The notes below the pieces were generated by a model that did no database searches, was not told where the DNA came from, and saw only the letters and a list, made by a program, of their open reading frames with translations. Shown here piece by piece: positions 36,598-44,836 of a DNA stretch of 46,942 bases (within the stretch, counting starts at the first letter, position 1; each line of letters begins with the position of its first letter). The stretch is from Terriglobia bacterium. Lineage in GTDB: Bacteria > Acidobacteriota > Terriglobia > Bryobacterales > Bryobacteraceae. The stretch covers positions 1 to 46,942 of the forward strand of contig JAJPJN010000083.1 in the NCBI GenBank assembly GCA_021324185.1, given 5' to 3'. Made by a program: the position numbers and the translations under genes.

Positions 36598-38949
36598 ATG
36601 GCAACAAATGAATATCAGGTTCTTCCCGCAGTCCCGCTGAAGAATACGATTTTGTTTCCGGGATTACTTTTGCCGCTCTCGGTAGGGCGCGAATCCTCGC
36701 TGCGAGCTGTGGAAGCGGCTCTGAAGACGGAGGAGAAAGAGATCGTCCTGGTGGCGCAGCGTGATCCCCAGGTGGATGCGCCGCAGCAGGACGACCTGTA
36801 CACGATTGGCGCCAAAGCGGTTATTCGCAAATCCTCGCGGCCGAGCGATGGCACGATGGAAATTCTGGTTCTGGGCGTCGAGCGGGTGGTGATCTCGAAA
36901 ATCGAGACAACGGAGCCGTATCTGGCGGCCAAATTCCGTGTGCTCCCGTTACCGGTAGACGGCGGCTCCGAAGTGGAGGCGCTTGCGGGCGCACTGCTGG
37001 AACTGGCGGGGAAGGCGATTGCCCTGGCGCAGCCTCAATCGGCGGCCGAATTAACGCGCATGCTGGCGGGCAGCGACGATCCTCTGAGGCTGGCATTTCT
37101 ATTGGCGAGTGTGTTCAGCCTGGACGTGGCGCGCGAACAGCAACTGCTCGAAGCCGAGACGCGCGTAGACGCGCTGCGGCTGATGCACTCATTTCTAGCG
37201 CACGAACTGCAGGTCTTGGAACTGCGGCAGAAGATTGCTTCGAATGCGCGCGATGAAATGACTAAGGAACAGCGGGAATACCTGCTGCGGCAGCAGTTGC
37301 GCGCGATCCAGCAGGAGCTCGGCGAAAAGGACGCAGACAAGGCGGAAGTCGAGATGCTACGCGAGCGTTTCGAGAAAGCGAAGCTGCCGGAAGAAGCGAA
37401 GAAAGAAGTCGAGCGCGAACTGGCGCGTTTGGAGCGTTTGCCTGCCGGCGCGCCGGATTATCATGTCACGCGGACGTATCTCGAGTTTGTTCTCGATCTG
37501 CCGTGGAACCAAGTGACGGAAGACAACCTGGACATTGCGCATGCGCGGCAGGTGCTGGATGAAGATCACTTCGGATTGAAGGAAATCAAAGAACGCATTT
37601 TGGAACATTTGAGTGTTCTGAAACGCAACCCGGATGCGAAAGCTCCCATTCTGTGCCTGGTGGGCGCGCCCGGCGTTGGCAAGACGTCTTTAGGTCAATC
37701 GATCGCGCGGGCGCTGGGACGGAAGTTCGAGCGCTTCAGCCTGGGCGGGATGCATGACGAAGCAGAGTTGCGCGGGCACAGGCGGACGTATATCGGCGCC
37801 ATGGCGGGGCGGCTGCTGCAGGCGATGCGGCGGGCCGGTGCTTTAAATCCCGTTCTGTTGCTCGATGAAGTGGACAAACTGGGACGCGACTTCCGGGGCG
37901 ATCCGGCGGCGGCCTTGCTCGAAGTGCTTGATCCGGAGCAGAACAAGACTTTCCGCGACAACTACCTGGATATCGCTTTCGATCTTTCGAAAGTTCTGTT
38001 CATCACGACGGCGAATACGCTGGACACGATTCCGCAGCCGCTGCTTGACCGCATGGAGATCTTGCGGCTGTCGGGATACAGCGAGGAAGAGAAACAGCAG
38101 ATTGCGCGGCGCTACCTGATTCCGAAGCAACTGAAGGCGGCCGGCCTGACGGAAGCCGAGGTCGAGTTCAGCGATGAGGGGTTGCGGGCCATCATTAGCG
38201 GATACACGCGAGAGGCGGGTTTGCGGCGTCTGGAGCGCGCGATTGCGCGTGTCACGCGAAAAGTAACATTGCGTTTTGCCGAAGGCCAGAGTGAAAAAGT
38301 GGTGGTAACGCCCGAGATTCTCGGCGACCTGCTGGGGCCGGAGATCTTTCTGCCGGAGACGGCGCGCAAGAGCGTGCCGCCGGGTGTGGCGACCGGGTTG
38401 GCCTGGACCGAAACGGGTGGTGATGTTCTCTATATCGAGAGCGCGCTGCTGCCGGAAGGCAAAGGGCTGACCATGACGGGGCAACTCGGAGAAGTGATGC
38501 AGGAATCGGCGAAGATCGCGCAGAGCTACATCTGGGCGCATGCGGCCGAACTGGGGATCGACCCTGAAAAGATCAAGAACAACGGCGTGCACGTGCACGT
38601 GCCGGCTGGAGCGATTCCGAAAGACGGGCCGTCGGCCGGCGTGACGATGACCACCGCGATGGCTTCGATCTACACCGGGCTTCCCGCGCGGAACGACATT
38701 GCCATGACCGGCGAAGTGACGTTAGCGGGCCTGGTGCTGCCGATCGGCGGGGTGAAAGAGAAGGTGCTGGCGGCGCGGCGCGCCGGAATCCATCGCGTGA
38801 TCCTGCCGCAAGGCAACAAGAAGGACCTGCGCGATCTGCCGGACCATGTCCGTCAGGAGATGCAGTTCCACTTTGTGGATCGTGTGGAGCAGGTGCTCTC
38901 GATTGTGATTCCGAATTTGCAGGTGATGCCGCTGGCGCTGGCAAGCTAA
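36598..38949 (+). CDS. lon: ATP-dependent Lon protease
   Basis: A 783-residue LonA. The N-terminal substrate-binding domain (YQVLPAVPLKNTILFPGLLLPL) runs to about residue 300 with a coiled-coil part. The AAA+ domain has Walker A GAPGVGKT at 356-363 and LLLDEVDKLG, with RGHRRTYIGAMAGR between. The protease domain has the catalytic dyad Ser679 (KDGPSAG) and Lys722 (GGVKEKVL). Lon degrades misfolded and regulatory proteins in the cytosol. It lies behind its own terminator-bounded region. No classical heat-shock element was recognised upstream. Confidence 0.98.
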   Translation: MATNEYQVLPAVPLKNTILFPGLLLPLSVGRESSLRAVEAALKTEEKEIVLVAQRDPQVDAPQQDDLYTIGAKAVIRKSSRPSDGTMEILVLGVERVVISKIETTEPYLAAKFRVLPLPVDGGSEVEALAGALLELAGKAIALAQPQSAAELTRMLAGSDDPLRLAFLLASVFSLDVAREQQLLEAETRVDALRLMHSFLAHELQVLELRQKIASNARDEMTKEQREYLLRQQLRAIQQELGEKDADKAEVEMLRERFEKAKLPEEAKKEVERELARLERLPAGAPDYHVTRTYLEFVLDLPWNQVTEDNLDIAHARQVLDEDHFGLKEIKERILEHLSVLKRNPDAKAPILCLVGAPGVGKTSLGQSIARALGRKFERFSLGGMHDEAELRGHRRTYIGAMAGRLLQAMRRAGALNPVLLLDEVDKLGRDFRGDPAAALLEVLDPEQNKTFRDNYLDIAFDLSKVLFITTANTLDTIPQPLLDRMEILRLSGYSEEEKQQIARRYLIPKQLKAAGLTEAEVEFSDEGLRAIISGYTREAGLRRLERAIARVTRKVTLRFAEGQSEKVVVTPEILGDLLGPEIFLPETARKSVPPGVATGLAWTETGGDVLYIESALLPEGKGLTMTGQLGEVMQESAKIAQSYIWAHAAELGIDPEKIKNNGVHVHVPAGAIPKDGPSAGVTMTTAMASIYTGLPARNDIAMTGEVTLAGLVLPIGGVKEKVLAARRAGIHRVILPQGNKKDLRDLPDHVRQEMQFHFVDRVEQVLSIVIPNLQVMPLALAS

Positions 38950-38985
38950 GGAGCTGGGGGTTTGGACAGAGAAAAGCGACGAAAC

Positions 38986-39507
38986 TCAGTCTTTTATCTC
39001 GTCAAAACCCCTTGGCAGCTCGAACGTCGCCGGATCGGGCTCACGGAATTCAATGCTGGTGATTTCCCATTTCCAACCCTCGGAGGGATTTTCATCTTTC
39101 ATCACAATGCCCAGCGGCTTGGAAATCCAGGCTTCGCCCAAATCACCGGCTGATTTGCGTGGGGGCGTGAACCGGATGCGTACACAGTCGATCCCATGTA
39201 TCTGGCTGTGCTCCTCTGTATAAATCGGCGTCACATTGGCGAACATCCATCCCAAGTTAGCGGGCGTATATTTGTTCTTTTCATAGGAGCTGCTGCCCAC
39301 GTCCATTACAAAAAGTGTGTTCGTCGCGACGTCGTCAATAAATCGAACTTCCTGCCCGTTTACGAGATAGTAATCGACGCGCTTTCGACCTTGTGAGTCG
39401 CGGCACAAACGGCCGCCAGTTACTGCGGATGGTGTCGGGCTCTCTACACGAAAAAAAGCGACAAACGGATGTGCCATTACCACTGGTGGTTGCGGCCGCG
39501 GCTCCAT
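38986..39507 (-). CDS. Hypothetical protein of 173 residues
   Basis: I do not recognise a named family. The start is fixed by an in-frame TAA nine bases upstream and by TAAGGA five bases ahead of the ATG. There is no signal peptide and no transmembrane helix. The body is beta-rich (RKRVDYYLVNGQEVRFIDDVAT, DCVRIRFTPP, GEAWISKPLGIVMKDEN, GWKWEITSIEFREPDPATFELPRGF), which resembles the curved-sheet LolA/LppX-like or DUF4412-type proteins that usually are exported. If related, this copy lost its leader. It is the last gene after thpR-plsY-gpsA on the minus strand, and ends 36 bp from the convergent lon. Confidence 0.65.
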   Translation of the reverse strand: MEPRPQPPVVMAHPFVAFFRVESPTPSAVTGGRLCRDSQGRKRVDYYLVNGQEVRFIDDVATNTLFVMDVGSSSYEKNKYTPANLGWMFANVTPIYTEEHSQIHGIDCVRIRFTPPRKSAGDLGEAWISKPLGIVMKDENPSEGWKWEITSIEFREPDPATFELPRGFDEIKD

Positions 39508-39551
39508 CGATCCTTATGGCTCTGCTGGCATTTTAGATCCACGCAAACTCA

Positions 39552-40541
39552 TCACTCGGTGGTGAGCGGGCGCTCCATTAACTCGCCGATCGCCTGGCGC
39601 GGGTCTTTTTCCTCGTACAGGATTTCGTACATTTTGCGAATGATGGGCAGATCGACGTGCAGGCGTTGGCCTAAAGTATAAGCGGCGCGGCAGGTGCCGA
39701 CTCCTTCGGCGATCATGGTCATGCCTGCGAGAATTTCGGGAAGCGGATGGCCGCGGCCAAGCTGGAGGCCGACGAAGCGGTTGCGCGAGAGATCGCCGGT
39801 GGCGGTCAAGACCAGGTCGCCGAGGCCGGCTAGGCCGCTCAATGTGCGCGCGCTGCCGCCCATGGCTACTGCCAGGCGGGTGATTTCCGCTAATCCGCGC
39901 GTGATGAGAGCGGCTACGCTGTTGCTCCCGAGGCCGAGGCCGCGGCAGATGCCGGCGGCAATTGCGATGACGTTCTTGAGCGCCGCCCCCAGCTCCACGC
40001 CCACCACGTCCTGGCTGGCGTAGAAGCGCAGCGCGAGAGTGGCAAGGCGGCGCTGGAGGCCTGCGGCGAGATCCAGATCCTCGCAGGCAATCACGACGGC
40101 GGCGGGTTCGCCGGCGGCAATCTCTTTGGCGAATGTCGGTCCTGAGAGGACAGCCAGCGGATGATGGGGCAGAATTTCTGCGATGACCTGCGACATGCGC
40201 TCGAGACGGGTCTCTTCAATGCCTTTGACGGCAGTGATTAATTTTGCGGCGGGCGGGCAGCAGCGGGCAAAGCTCGCCATCACAGGCCGGAGATGCTGGG
40301 AGGGGATGACGATCAGCACGATTTCGGCCGCTTCGGCCACGCGGGCCAGTTCGGCCGAGACCTGGACATGATCGGGCAAACGAAATCCGGGCAGATAGCG
40401 CTCATTCTGGCGCGAAGTCTGGACGATTCCGGCGCGGCGTGCATCCCGTGCCCAAAGAGTGACGGATTCAAAACGCGGCGCGAGCGCGATGGCGAGCGCG
40501 GTACCCCAACTGCCGGCGCCCAGGATGCACAACCGGCTCAA
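39552..40541 (-). CDS. gpsA: Glycerol-3-phosphate dehydrogenase (NAD(P)+)
   Basis: The likely start is the TTG at 40541, giving 329 residues beginning SRLCILGAGSWGTALAIAL; the frame is open far upstream but that part overlaps plsY. The dinucleotide loop GAGSWG is at residues 8-13. KGIE (106-109), SGPTFAKEIAAGEPAA and GAALKNVIAIAAGICRGLGLG with the conserved Lys189 mark the family. It supplies sn-glycerol-3-phosphate for phospholipids. The TTG overlaps the plsY stop as TTGA, a 4-nt coupling that supports this start and links the enzyme to the acyltransferase that uses its product. Confidence 0.93.
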   Translation of the reverse strand: MSRLCILGAGSWGTALAIALAPRFESVTLWARDARRAGIVQTSRQNERYLPGFRLPDHVQVSAELARVAEAAEIVLIVIPSQHLRPVMASFARCCPPAAKLITAVKGIEETRLERMSQVIAEILPHHPLAVLSGPTFAKEIAAGEPAAVVIACEDLDLAAGLQRRLATLALRFYASQDVVGVELGAALKNVIAIAAGICRGLGLGSNSVAALITRGLAEITRLAVAMGGSARTLSGLAGLGDLVLTATGDLSRNRFVGLQLGRGHPLPEILAGMTMIAEGVGTCRAAYTLGQRLHVDLPIIRKMYEILYEEKDPRQAIGELMERPLTTE

Positions 40542-41140
40542 GCTCTTCTGCCCCGCAACGAGAAAACATTTTCGGTGCCGCTCCAGAGGCGCTCGATGTT
40601 TCCCTTGTGCCGGTAAATGATGAGCAGCGCGCAGAAAATAGAGGCGGTAAAGAGAGCGGCCGGCGGGCGATAAATGATCCAGAAGAAGAGCGGGAAAAGG
40701 GCCGCTCCTACGATGGAGCCGAGGGAAATGTATTTGGAGAGAGCGACAACCGCGATAAATAGAAACAGCACAACGGCCAAGGCTAACGGCGCGATATAGA
40801 GAAATGCGCCGATAAAGCAGGCCACGGCTTTTCCGCCTTTGAAACGAAGAAAGACCGGATAGCAATGGCCGATCATCACAAACACGGCTGCCAGCGCGAG
40901 CGCGCGCGCATCTGACCGCGTGAGCCAGGCTGCAATCAGAACGGCAGCAAAGCCTTTGAAGATATCTAAAAGCAGAACGATTGCGCCGGCCTTACCTCCC
41001 TGAGTGCGATGAACATTCGTCGCCCCGATGTTGCCGCTGCCCAGCGTGCGAATGTCCTTGCCGGAAGTGAGCCGCACGAACCAATATCCAAAAGGAAGGC
41101 CGCCGATCAAATAGGCCAGAACCGTGGAAAGCGCAATCAC
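40538..41140 (-). CDS. plsY: Glycerol-3-phosphate acyltransferase PlsY
   Basis: A 200-residue integral membrane protein with about five helices. The PlsY motifs are GSGNIGATN (34-42), KGGKAVA (101-107) and a late GN-containing loop (YRHKGNIERL). It transfers an acyl group from acyl-phosphate to glycerol-3-phosphate. Translation starts at GTG 41140, whose GTGA overlaps the stop of thpR, and its own stop overlaps the TTG of gpsA. Three genes are thus joined by four-base overlaps. The acyl-phosphate-forming partner PlsX is not in the window. Confidence 0.95.
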   Translation of the reverse strand: MIALSTVLAYLIGGLPFGYWFVRLTSGKDIRTLGSGNIGATNVHRTQGGKAGAIVLLLDIFKGFAAVLIAAWLTRSDARALALAAVFVMIGHCYPVFLRFKGGKAVACFIGAFLYIAPLALAVVLFLFIAVVALSKYISLGSIVGAALFPLFFWIIYRPPAALFTASIFCALLIIYRHKGNIERLWSGTENVFSLRGRRA

Positions 41141-41703
41141 GAGGCGGCCATGGCGGATTGAAATTCGTAATCCATCAGTTTTTCGTAGATGCTCGCGTTT
41201 GTTCCCGGACGGCTGCGAAACAGCGAAAAATGGGAGACCGTGAACTTGCCAACGGCGGCGGGCTGCATTTCGTGTACCTTTTTGCGCAAATTCGAGAGAG
41301 GTACGGGATGTTTGATCCGGGCCAGCGTCAGGTGGGGCGAGAACTCGCGCTCTTCCGGAGGGATTCCTAAGGAGGCGAGCGGCTGCTCAATATCCTTCGC
41401 GAGTTTGGCGAGCGGCTGGCCGCCTTCTACGCCGAGCCACAGAACGCGGGGCGAACGTTCATTCGGAAACCATCCGAGGCCCTTCAACTCGACTTCGAAC
41501 GGCTGGCGGCGGGTGATCTTTTGTAGCGCCTCGTGCAATTCCGGCACGCGCTGCTCGGGCCATTCCCCGATAAATTTCGTAGTGACGTGGAGGTTGTCGA
41601 GGGGGCTCCATTTAACAAGAGCTTCAGGGCGTAGAGCACTTAACAGGCGATCTAAGCGGAGCAGAATTTCAGGGGGCAAATCAATAGCAGTGAACAGTCG
41701 CAT
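41137..41703 (-). CDS. thpR: RNA 2',3'-cyclic phosphodiesterase (2H family)
   Basis: A 188-residue protein with both 2H-phosphoesterase motifs, His39-Val-Thr-Thr (LHVTTKFIGE) and His124-Leu-Thr-Leu (SPHLTLARI), and the family opening RLFTAIDLPPEI. Members open 2',3'-cyclic phosphate ends of RNA and can act as 2'-5' RNA ligases in vitro; the physiological role is uncertain. It is the first gene of the thpR-plsY-gpsA unit and is divergent from the DNA glycosylase gene with only 26 bp between starts, so their promoters must overlap each other or the coding ends. Confidence 0.92.
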   Translation of the reverse strand: MRLFTAIDLPPEILLRLDRLLSALRPEALVKWSPLDNLHVTTKFIGEWPEQRVPELHEALQKITRRQPFEVELKGLGWFPNERSPRVLWLGVEGGQPLAKLAKDIEQPLASLGIPPEEREFSPHLTLARIKHPVPLSNLRKKVHEMQPAAVGKFTVSHFSLFRSRPGTNASIYEKLMDYEFQSAMAAS

Positions 41704-41729
41704 GTGCCCGTGCTAATGTTCTACCGTAC

Positions 41730-42338
41730 TTGCGGGCCGAATACAAATTGGGAAAGCTGCTGCGCGCTACCGAGCGGCTGAGCCTGAAGTTTTTCGAACG
41801 GCCCGCGAGTGAGCTTGCACCCGCGTTGCTGGGATGCGTTTTGCTGCACGGTAGAACCGGGGGGATGATTGTCGAGACGGAAGCTTACCTGGGCTTGGAC
41901 GATTTGGCCGCGCATGCCTCGCGCGGGCTCACGGAACGCACGAAAGTTCTGTTTGGCCCTCCGGGCCGGGCATACGTTTACTTTATTTACGGCATGCACG
42001 AATGCCTGAACGTGGTGGCGGACCGCGAGGGCAGTCCGGGATGCGTTCTGATCCGGGCGCTCGAACCGCTGTGCGGGCTGGAAGAGATGCAGGCGCGGCG
42101 CAATTGGACTGGCGGCGAGTGCGGGCTAACGAATGGCCCCGGCAAGCTGACGCAGGCCTTGGGCATCACGCGCGCGCAGTATGGGGCCCGGCTGGATCGC
42201 GGGCCGCTGACAATCCGGCGCTGGCGGGAGAAGCCGGAATTTCGCGTGGCGGTGACCCCGCGGATCGGGATTCGTGCGTGTGCAGACTGGCCGCTGCGCT
42301 TTGTTTGGGCGGGGCATCCCTGTTTGAGCAAGCGATGA
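41730..42338 (+). CDS. mpg: 3-methyladenine DNA glycosylase, AAG/MPG type
   Basis: About 202 residues of the AAG family. VETEAYLGLDDLAAHAS contains the catalytic Glu51 and the intercalating-type Tyr53, and GPPGRAYVYFIYGMHECLNVV is the second signature; NGPGKLTQALGI follows. The enzyme removes alkylated and deaminated purines such as 3-methyladenine and hypoxanthine. The start is uncertain: TTG at 41730 or TTG at 41748, neither with a ribosome site, and no ATG fits. The beta-lactamase-like gene begins one base after its stop. Confidence 0.92.
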   Translation: MRAEYKLGKLLRATERLSLKFFERPASELAPALLGCVLLHGRTGGMIVETEAYLGLDDLAAHASRGLTERTKVLFGPPGRAYVYFIYGMHECLNVVADREGSPGCVLIRALEPLCGLEEMQARRNWTGGECGLTNGPGKLTQALGITRAQYGARLDRGPLTIRRWREKPEFRVAVTPRIGIRACADWPLRFVWAGHPCLSKR

Positions 42339-42339
42339 G

Positions 42340-43281
42340 ATGATAAGCGGGATGGATACCAAGATTTGCGGCAGATGTTTAAAGGCGCTAGCGGTTGCAG
42401 TTCTGCTGCCGGCTTTATTTGCACAGACAAAGCCGGGTAATGATTTGGATGCCGCGGTGAAGGCGCGCACCGGCAGCTTTCCGGGGGTAGTTTCGATTGC
42501 GGCCAAGAATCTGGCGACCGGCGCGACGTACAATCTCTCGGCCAGGCAACCGGTCCGGACGGCCAGCACGATCAAGCTTCCGATCATGATCGAGTGTTTC
42601 TATGAAGCCTCTGAGGGCAAGCTGAAATGGACCGAGCCGCTCAAGCTGACGGAAGACGAGAAGGTATCGGGCAGCGGAATCCTGCAGGATCTTTCGGCCG
42701 GCGACGAATTGCCGGTGCGGGACATGGTGGACTTGATGATTGTGCTCAGCGACAACACGGCGACCAATTTGATTTTGAATCGAATCACGGGAAATGCGGT
42801 GAACGCTCGGATGGCGCAGCTTGGATTACACGAGACGCGGGTGATGCGCAAAATTCTCGGGGATGGGAAGAACCTGAAATCCACTCCCAGCGGGATCACG
42901 GAGGAAGGCGCGAAGCCGGAGAACAAGAAGTGGGGGTTGGGGCGCAGCAGCCCGCAGGAGATGCTGATGCTGCTTGAAAAGCTTTATCGCGGGGAACTGG
43001 TCAATCCACAGGCGTCCCAGGAGATGATCGCGATCCTGAAGCGCCAGCGGGACCACAACTGCATCGGGCGCGATATGAAAGACGTTCCGATTGCGAACAA
43101 GTCGGGGGCGCTTGATCATCTGCGCAGCGATGTCGGGATTGTGTATTCGAAGCGCGGGCCGATCGCGATGGCGATTACGGTGGAAGATATTCCGGAGGTC
43201 GATTATGGGCCGGACAATCCGGGAGATCTTCTAATTTCGGCTTTATCCGAAATTTTGGTCAATGGTCTAGGCGCACCTTAG
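42340..43281 (+). CDS. Exported class A-like serine beta-lactamase family protein
   Basis: The 313-residue precursor has a signal peptide (CLKALAVAVLLPALFAQT). The penicillin-binding fold motifs are intact: Ser76-Thr-Ile-Lys79, Ser137-Asp-Asn139 and Lys254-Ser-Gly256. However, the omega-loop region (about 170-200) shows no recognisable Glu-x-x-Leu-Asn; it instead reads LKSTPSGITEEGAKPENKKWG. In class A enzymes that Glu activates the deacylating water. The protein may therefore use another Glu, or be a penicillin-interacting enzyme with weak lactamase action. It overlaps no promoter of its own and follows the DNA glycosylase by one base. An ATG at 42352 is an alternative start. Confidence 0.85.
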   Translation: MISGMDTKICGRCLKALAVAVLLPALFAQTKPGNDLDAAVKARTGSFPGVVSIAAKNLATGATYNLSARQPVRTASTIKLPIMIECFYEASEGKLKWTEPLKLTEDEKVSGSGILQDLSAGDELPVRDMVDLMIVLSDNTATNLILNRITGNAVNARMAQLGLHETRVMRKILGDGKNLKSTPSGITEEGAKPENKKWGLGRSSPQEMLMLLEKLYRGELVNPQASQEMIAILKRQRDHNCIGRDMKDVPIANKSGALDHLRSDVGIVYSKRGPIAMAITVEDIPEVDYGPDNPGDLLISALSEILVNGLGAP

Positions 43282-43323
43282 CCCGTTCCGCCTTCGCCCT
43301 TCGCCAGGCTTGCGGGCTGTAAG

Positions 43324-43449
43324 TCAGGTGTGCTTGACGGCTTTGTGCTTTTTGACTTTGTGCTGCTTTGGGTGGGCCGGTCCGGCGGATACCGGAACGG
43401 CGCTCCCAACAACAGCAAGCATCAGGGCTATTACAAGCAAAATTCTCAT
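43324..43449 (-). CDS. Small exported Lys/His-rich peptide (41 residues)
   Basis: This short frame, ATG at 43449 and TGA at 43324-43326, encodes a clear signal peptide (MRILLVIALMLAVVGSAVPVSA) followed by a mature tail of about 19 residues made largely of Lys, His, Gln and Val (HPKQHKVKKHKAVKHT). Such mini-proteins resemble the basic acid-shock-like peptides found in soil Acidobacteria, a comparison from composition only. It starts 21 bp after the AAA+ ATPase stop on the same strand. The ribosome site is weak, so translation may be coupled. It is easily missed because of size. Confidence 0.55.
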   Translation of the reverse strand: MRILLVIALMLAVVGSAVPVSAGPAHPKQHKVKKHKAVKHT

Positions 43450-43470
43450 ATGCTGTGGGCTGCCGGTTCT

Positions 43471-44640
43471 TTACTTTTTCGATTTCCCCACACTGACGGT
43501 TTTGACCATATCGGGCGGTTGCGAGGCCGCGCTGGCTACCTTGGTGAGCGGCATTTCCTCACCGAGGATGCGCGCCATGGCATGGACTTCGAGCCCTTCG
43601 GCTTCTTTGGTGAATAAGAGGCGCTTGTGCTCGACGTCGTAATCGGCCTGAATCCAGTCGCCGGTCAGGACCTGATTCGTCGCGAGTAAATTCGATAACG
43701 GGTGAACCAGGTGTTGCTGTATGGCCCGTTTCAGATGCCTCGCGCCATACTTCACGTCCGTACCTTCGGCAAGTAGAAAGTCCTTGCCGGTATTGGAAAC
43801 GGTAAATACAAAAGCTTTTTCCGTGGGCGACTGCAGCACGCGCTGCTGTACCTGCCCGAGTTCCAGATCGAGAATGCGCCGCAACTCGGGTTCTCCGAGT
43901 GGCTTAAAGACGACCACTTTGTCAATTCGATTCATGAATTCCGGAGTGAACTTGCGGCGCGCCGCCTCAATTCCACTTCGGGACATCCGCTTGTTGAGAA
44001 CCTCGGAGGCGTCATTGGAGGAATTGACGCAATTCTTAGCGAAGCCGAGCTTGGGGGAAACCAGAGCGCTCATCTCGCTCGCGCCCAGGTTGCTGGTCAT
44101 GAAAATCATGCAGCGAGAAAAGTCGACCTTGCGGTTATCTCCGAGGGTTAGGGTCGCCTTGTCGAGAATGCCTAAAAGAAGGTTCCAGAGCGCATCACTC
44201 GCCTTTTCGATCTCATCGAACAGGATGAAGCTGAGTTTCACAGTTTCGGTGTGATGGCGGTCAATCACCTCCTGGCTGAGCAGCGGATGCGTCTCACGAT
44301 GGCCCAAATAGCCGGGAGGGGAACCGATCAACTTAGCGATTTCATGGCTGTGCTGAAATTCGGCGCAATCGATCTTGATGACCGCGCGCGGATCGTGCAC
44401 CAGGGCTTCGGCCGTAGCTTCGACGGTGCGGGTCTTGCCCGAGCCGGTGGGTCCGAGGAAAAGAAAATTTCCCACCGGGCGGTTGGGCGCGGAAAGCCCC
44501 GTTAAGTGCATCTGATAGATGTTGACAATTTGTTCGACGGCTTCGTCCTGACCCACTATCAACTTAAGTAGGGTTCGTTCCAGCGACTCCGCGTCTTTGC
44601 CCGTCCGGGTTGGGTCTAGAACCTTTCGCAACCGGCTCAT
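43471..44640 (-). CDS. Stand-alone AAA+ ATPase resembling the second ATPase module of ClpB/ClpA
   Basis: The ATG at 44640 follows AAGGAAGGA at a good distance and gives 389 residues; an earlier in-frame start is at 44682. The protein is one Clp-type AAA+ module: Walker A GPTGSGKT (63-70), pore loop GYLG (109-112), Walker B FILFDEIEK (Asp141-Glu142), sensor SNLGASEM, arginine finger FTPEFMNRID and the C-terminal sensor-2 YGARHLKRAIQQHL. It lacks the Clp N-domain, the first ATPase module and the ClpB middle domain. A further C-terminal tail of about 60 residues ends in basic KSKK. No zinc finger as in ClpX and no ClpP gene is nearby. It probably remodels an unknown protein as a hexamer. Confidence 0.85.
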   Translation of the reverse strand: MSRLRKVLDPTRTGKDAESLERTLLKLIVGQDEAVEQIVNIYQMHLTGLSAPNRPVGNFLFLGPTGSGKTRTVEATAEALVHDPRAVIKIDCAEFQHSHEIAKLIGSPPGYLGHRETHPLLSQEVIDRHHTETVKLSFILFDEIEKASDALWNLLLGILDKATLTLGDNRKVDFSRCMIFMTSNLGASEMSALVSPKLGFAKNCVNSSNDASEVLNKRMSRSGIEAARRKFTPEFMNRIDKVVVFKPLGEPELRRILDLELGQVQQRVLQSPTEKAFVFTVSNTGKDFLLAEGTDVKYGARHLKRAIQQHLVHPLSNLLATNQVLTGDWIQADYDVEHKRLLFTKEAEGLEVHAMARILGEEMPLTKVASAASQPPDMVKTVSVGKSKK

Positions 44641-44836
44641 ATATACAGATCCTTCCTTCTGTCGTCTGGGATAGACCGGCACCGTGCGGTCCGATTCCAG
44701 CTTCCTTTTTTCTGCTTCACTAATCTGGAAGCAAGCGCCATACCAAAATTGGAACGTCGCTTCTTACTGCCTTCATCGTCAGAGGCGCGGGTTTTCTGAA
44801 GATATGTTTGAATTTCTATTCCTCGGTCTTTTCTGA

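Noticed and set aside
43310-43642. Plus-strand frames over the 3' end of the AAA+ gene
   Set aside because: They overlap the AAA+ C-terminus and the small basic peptide on the other strand, and their translations lack any domain pattern.
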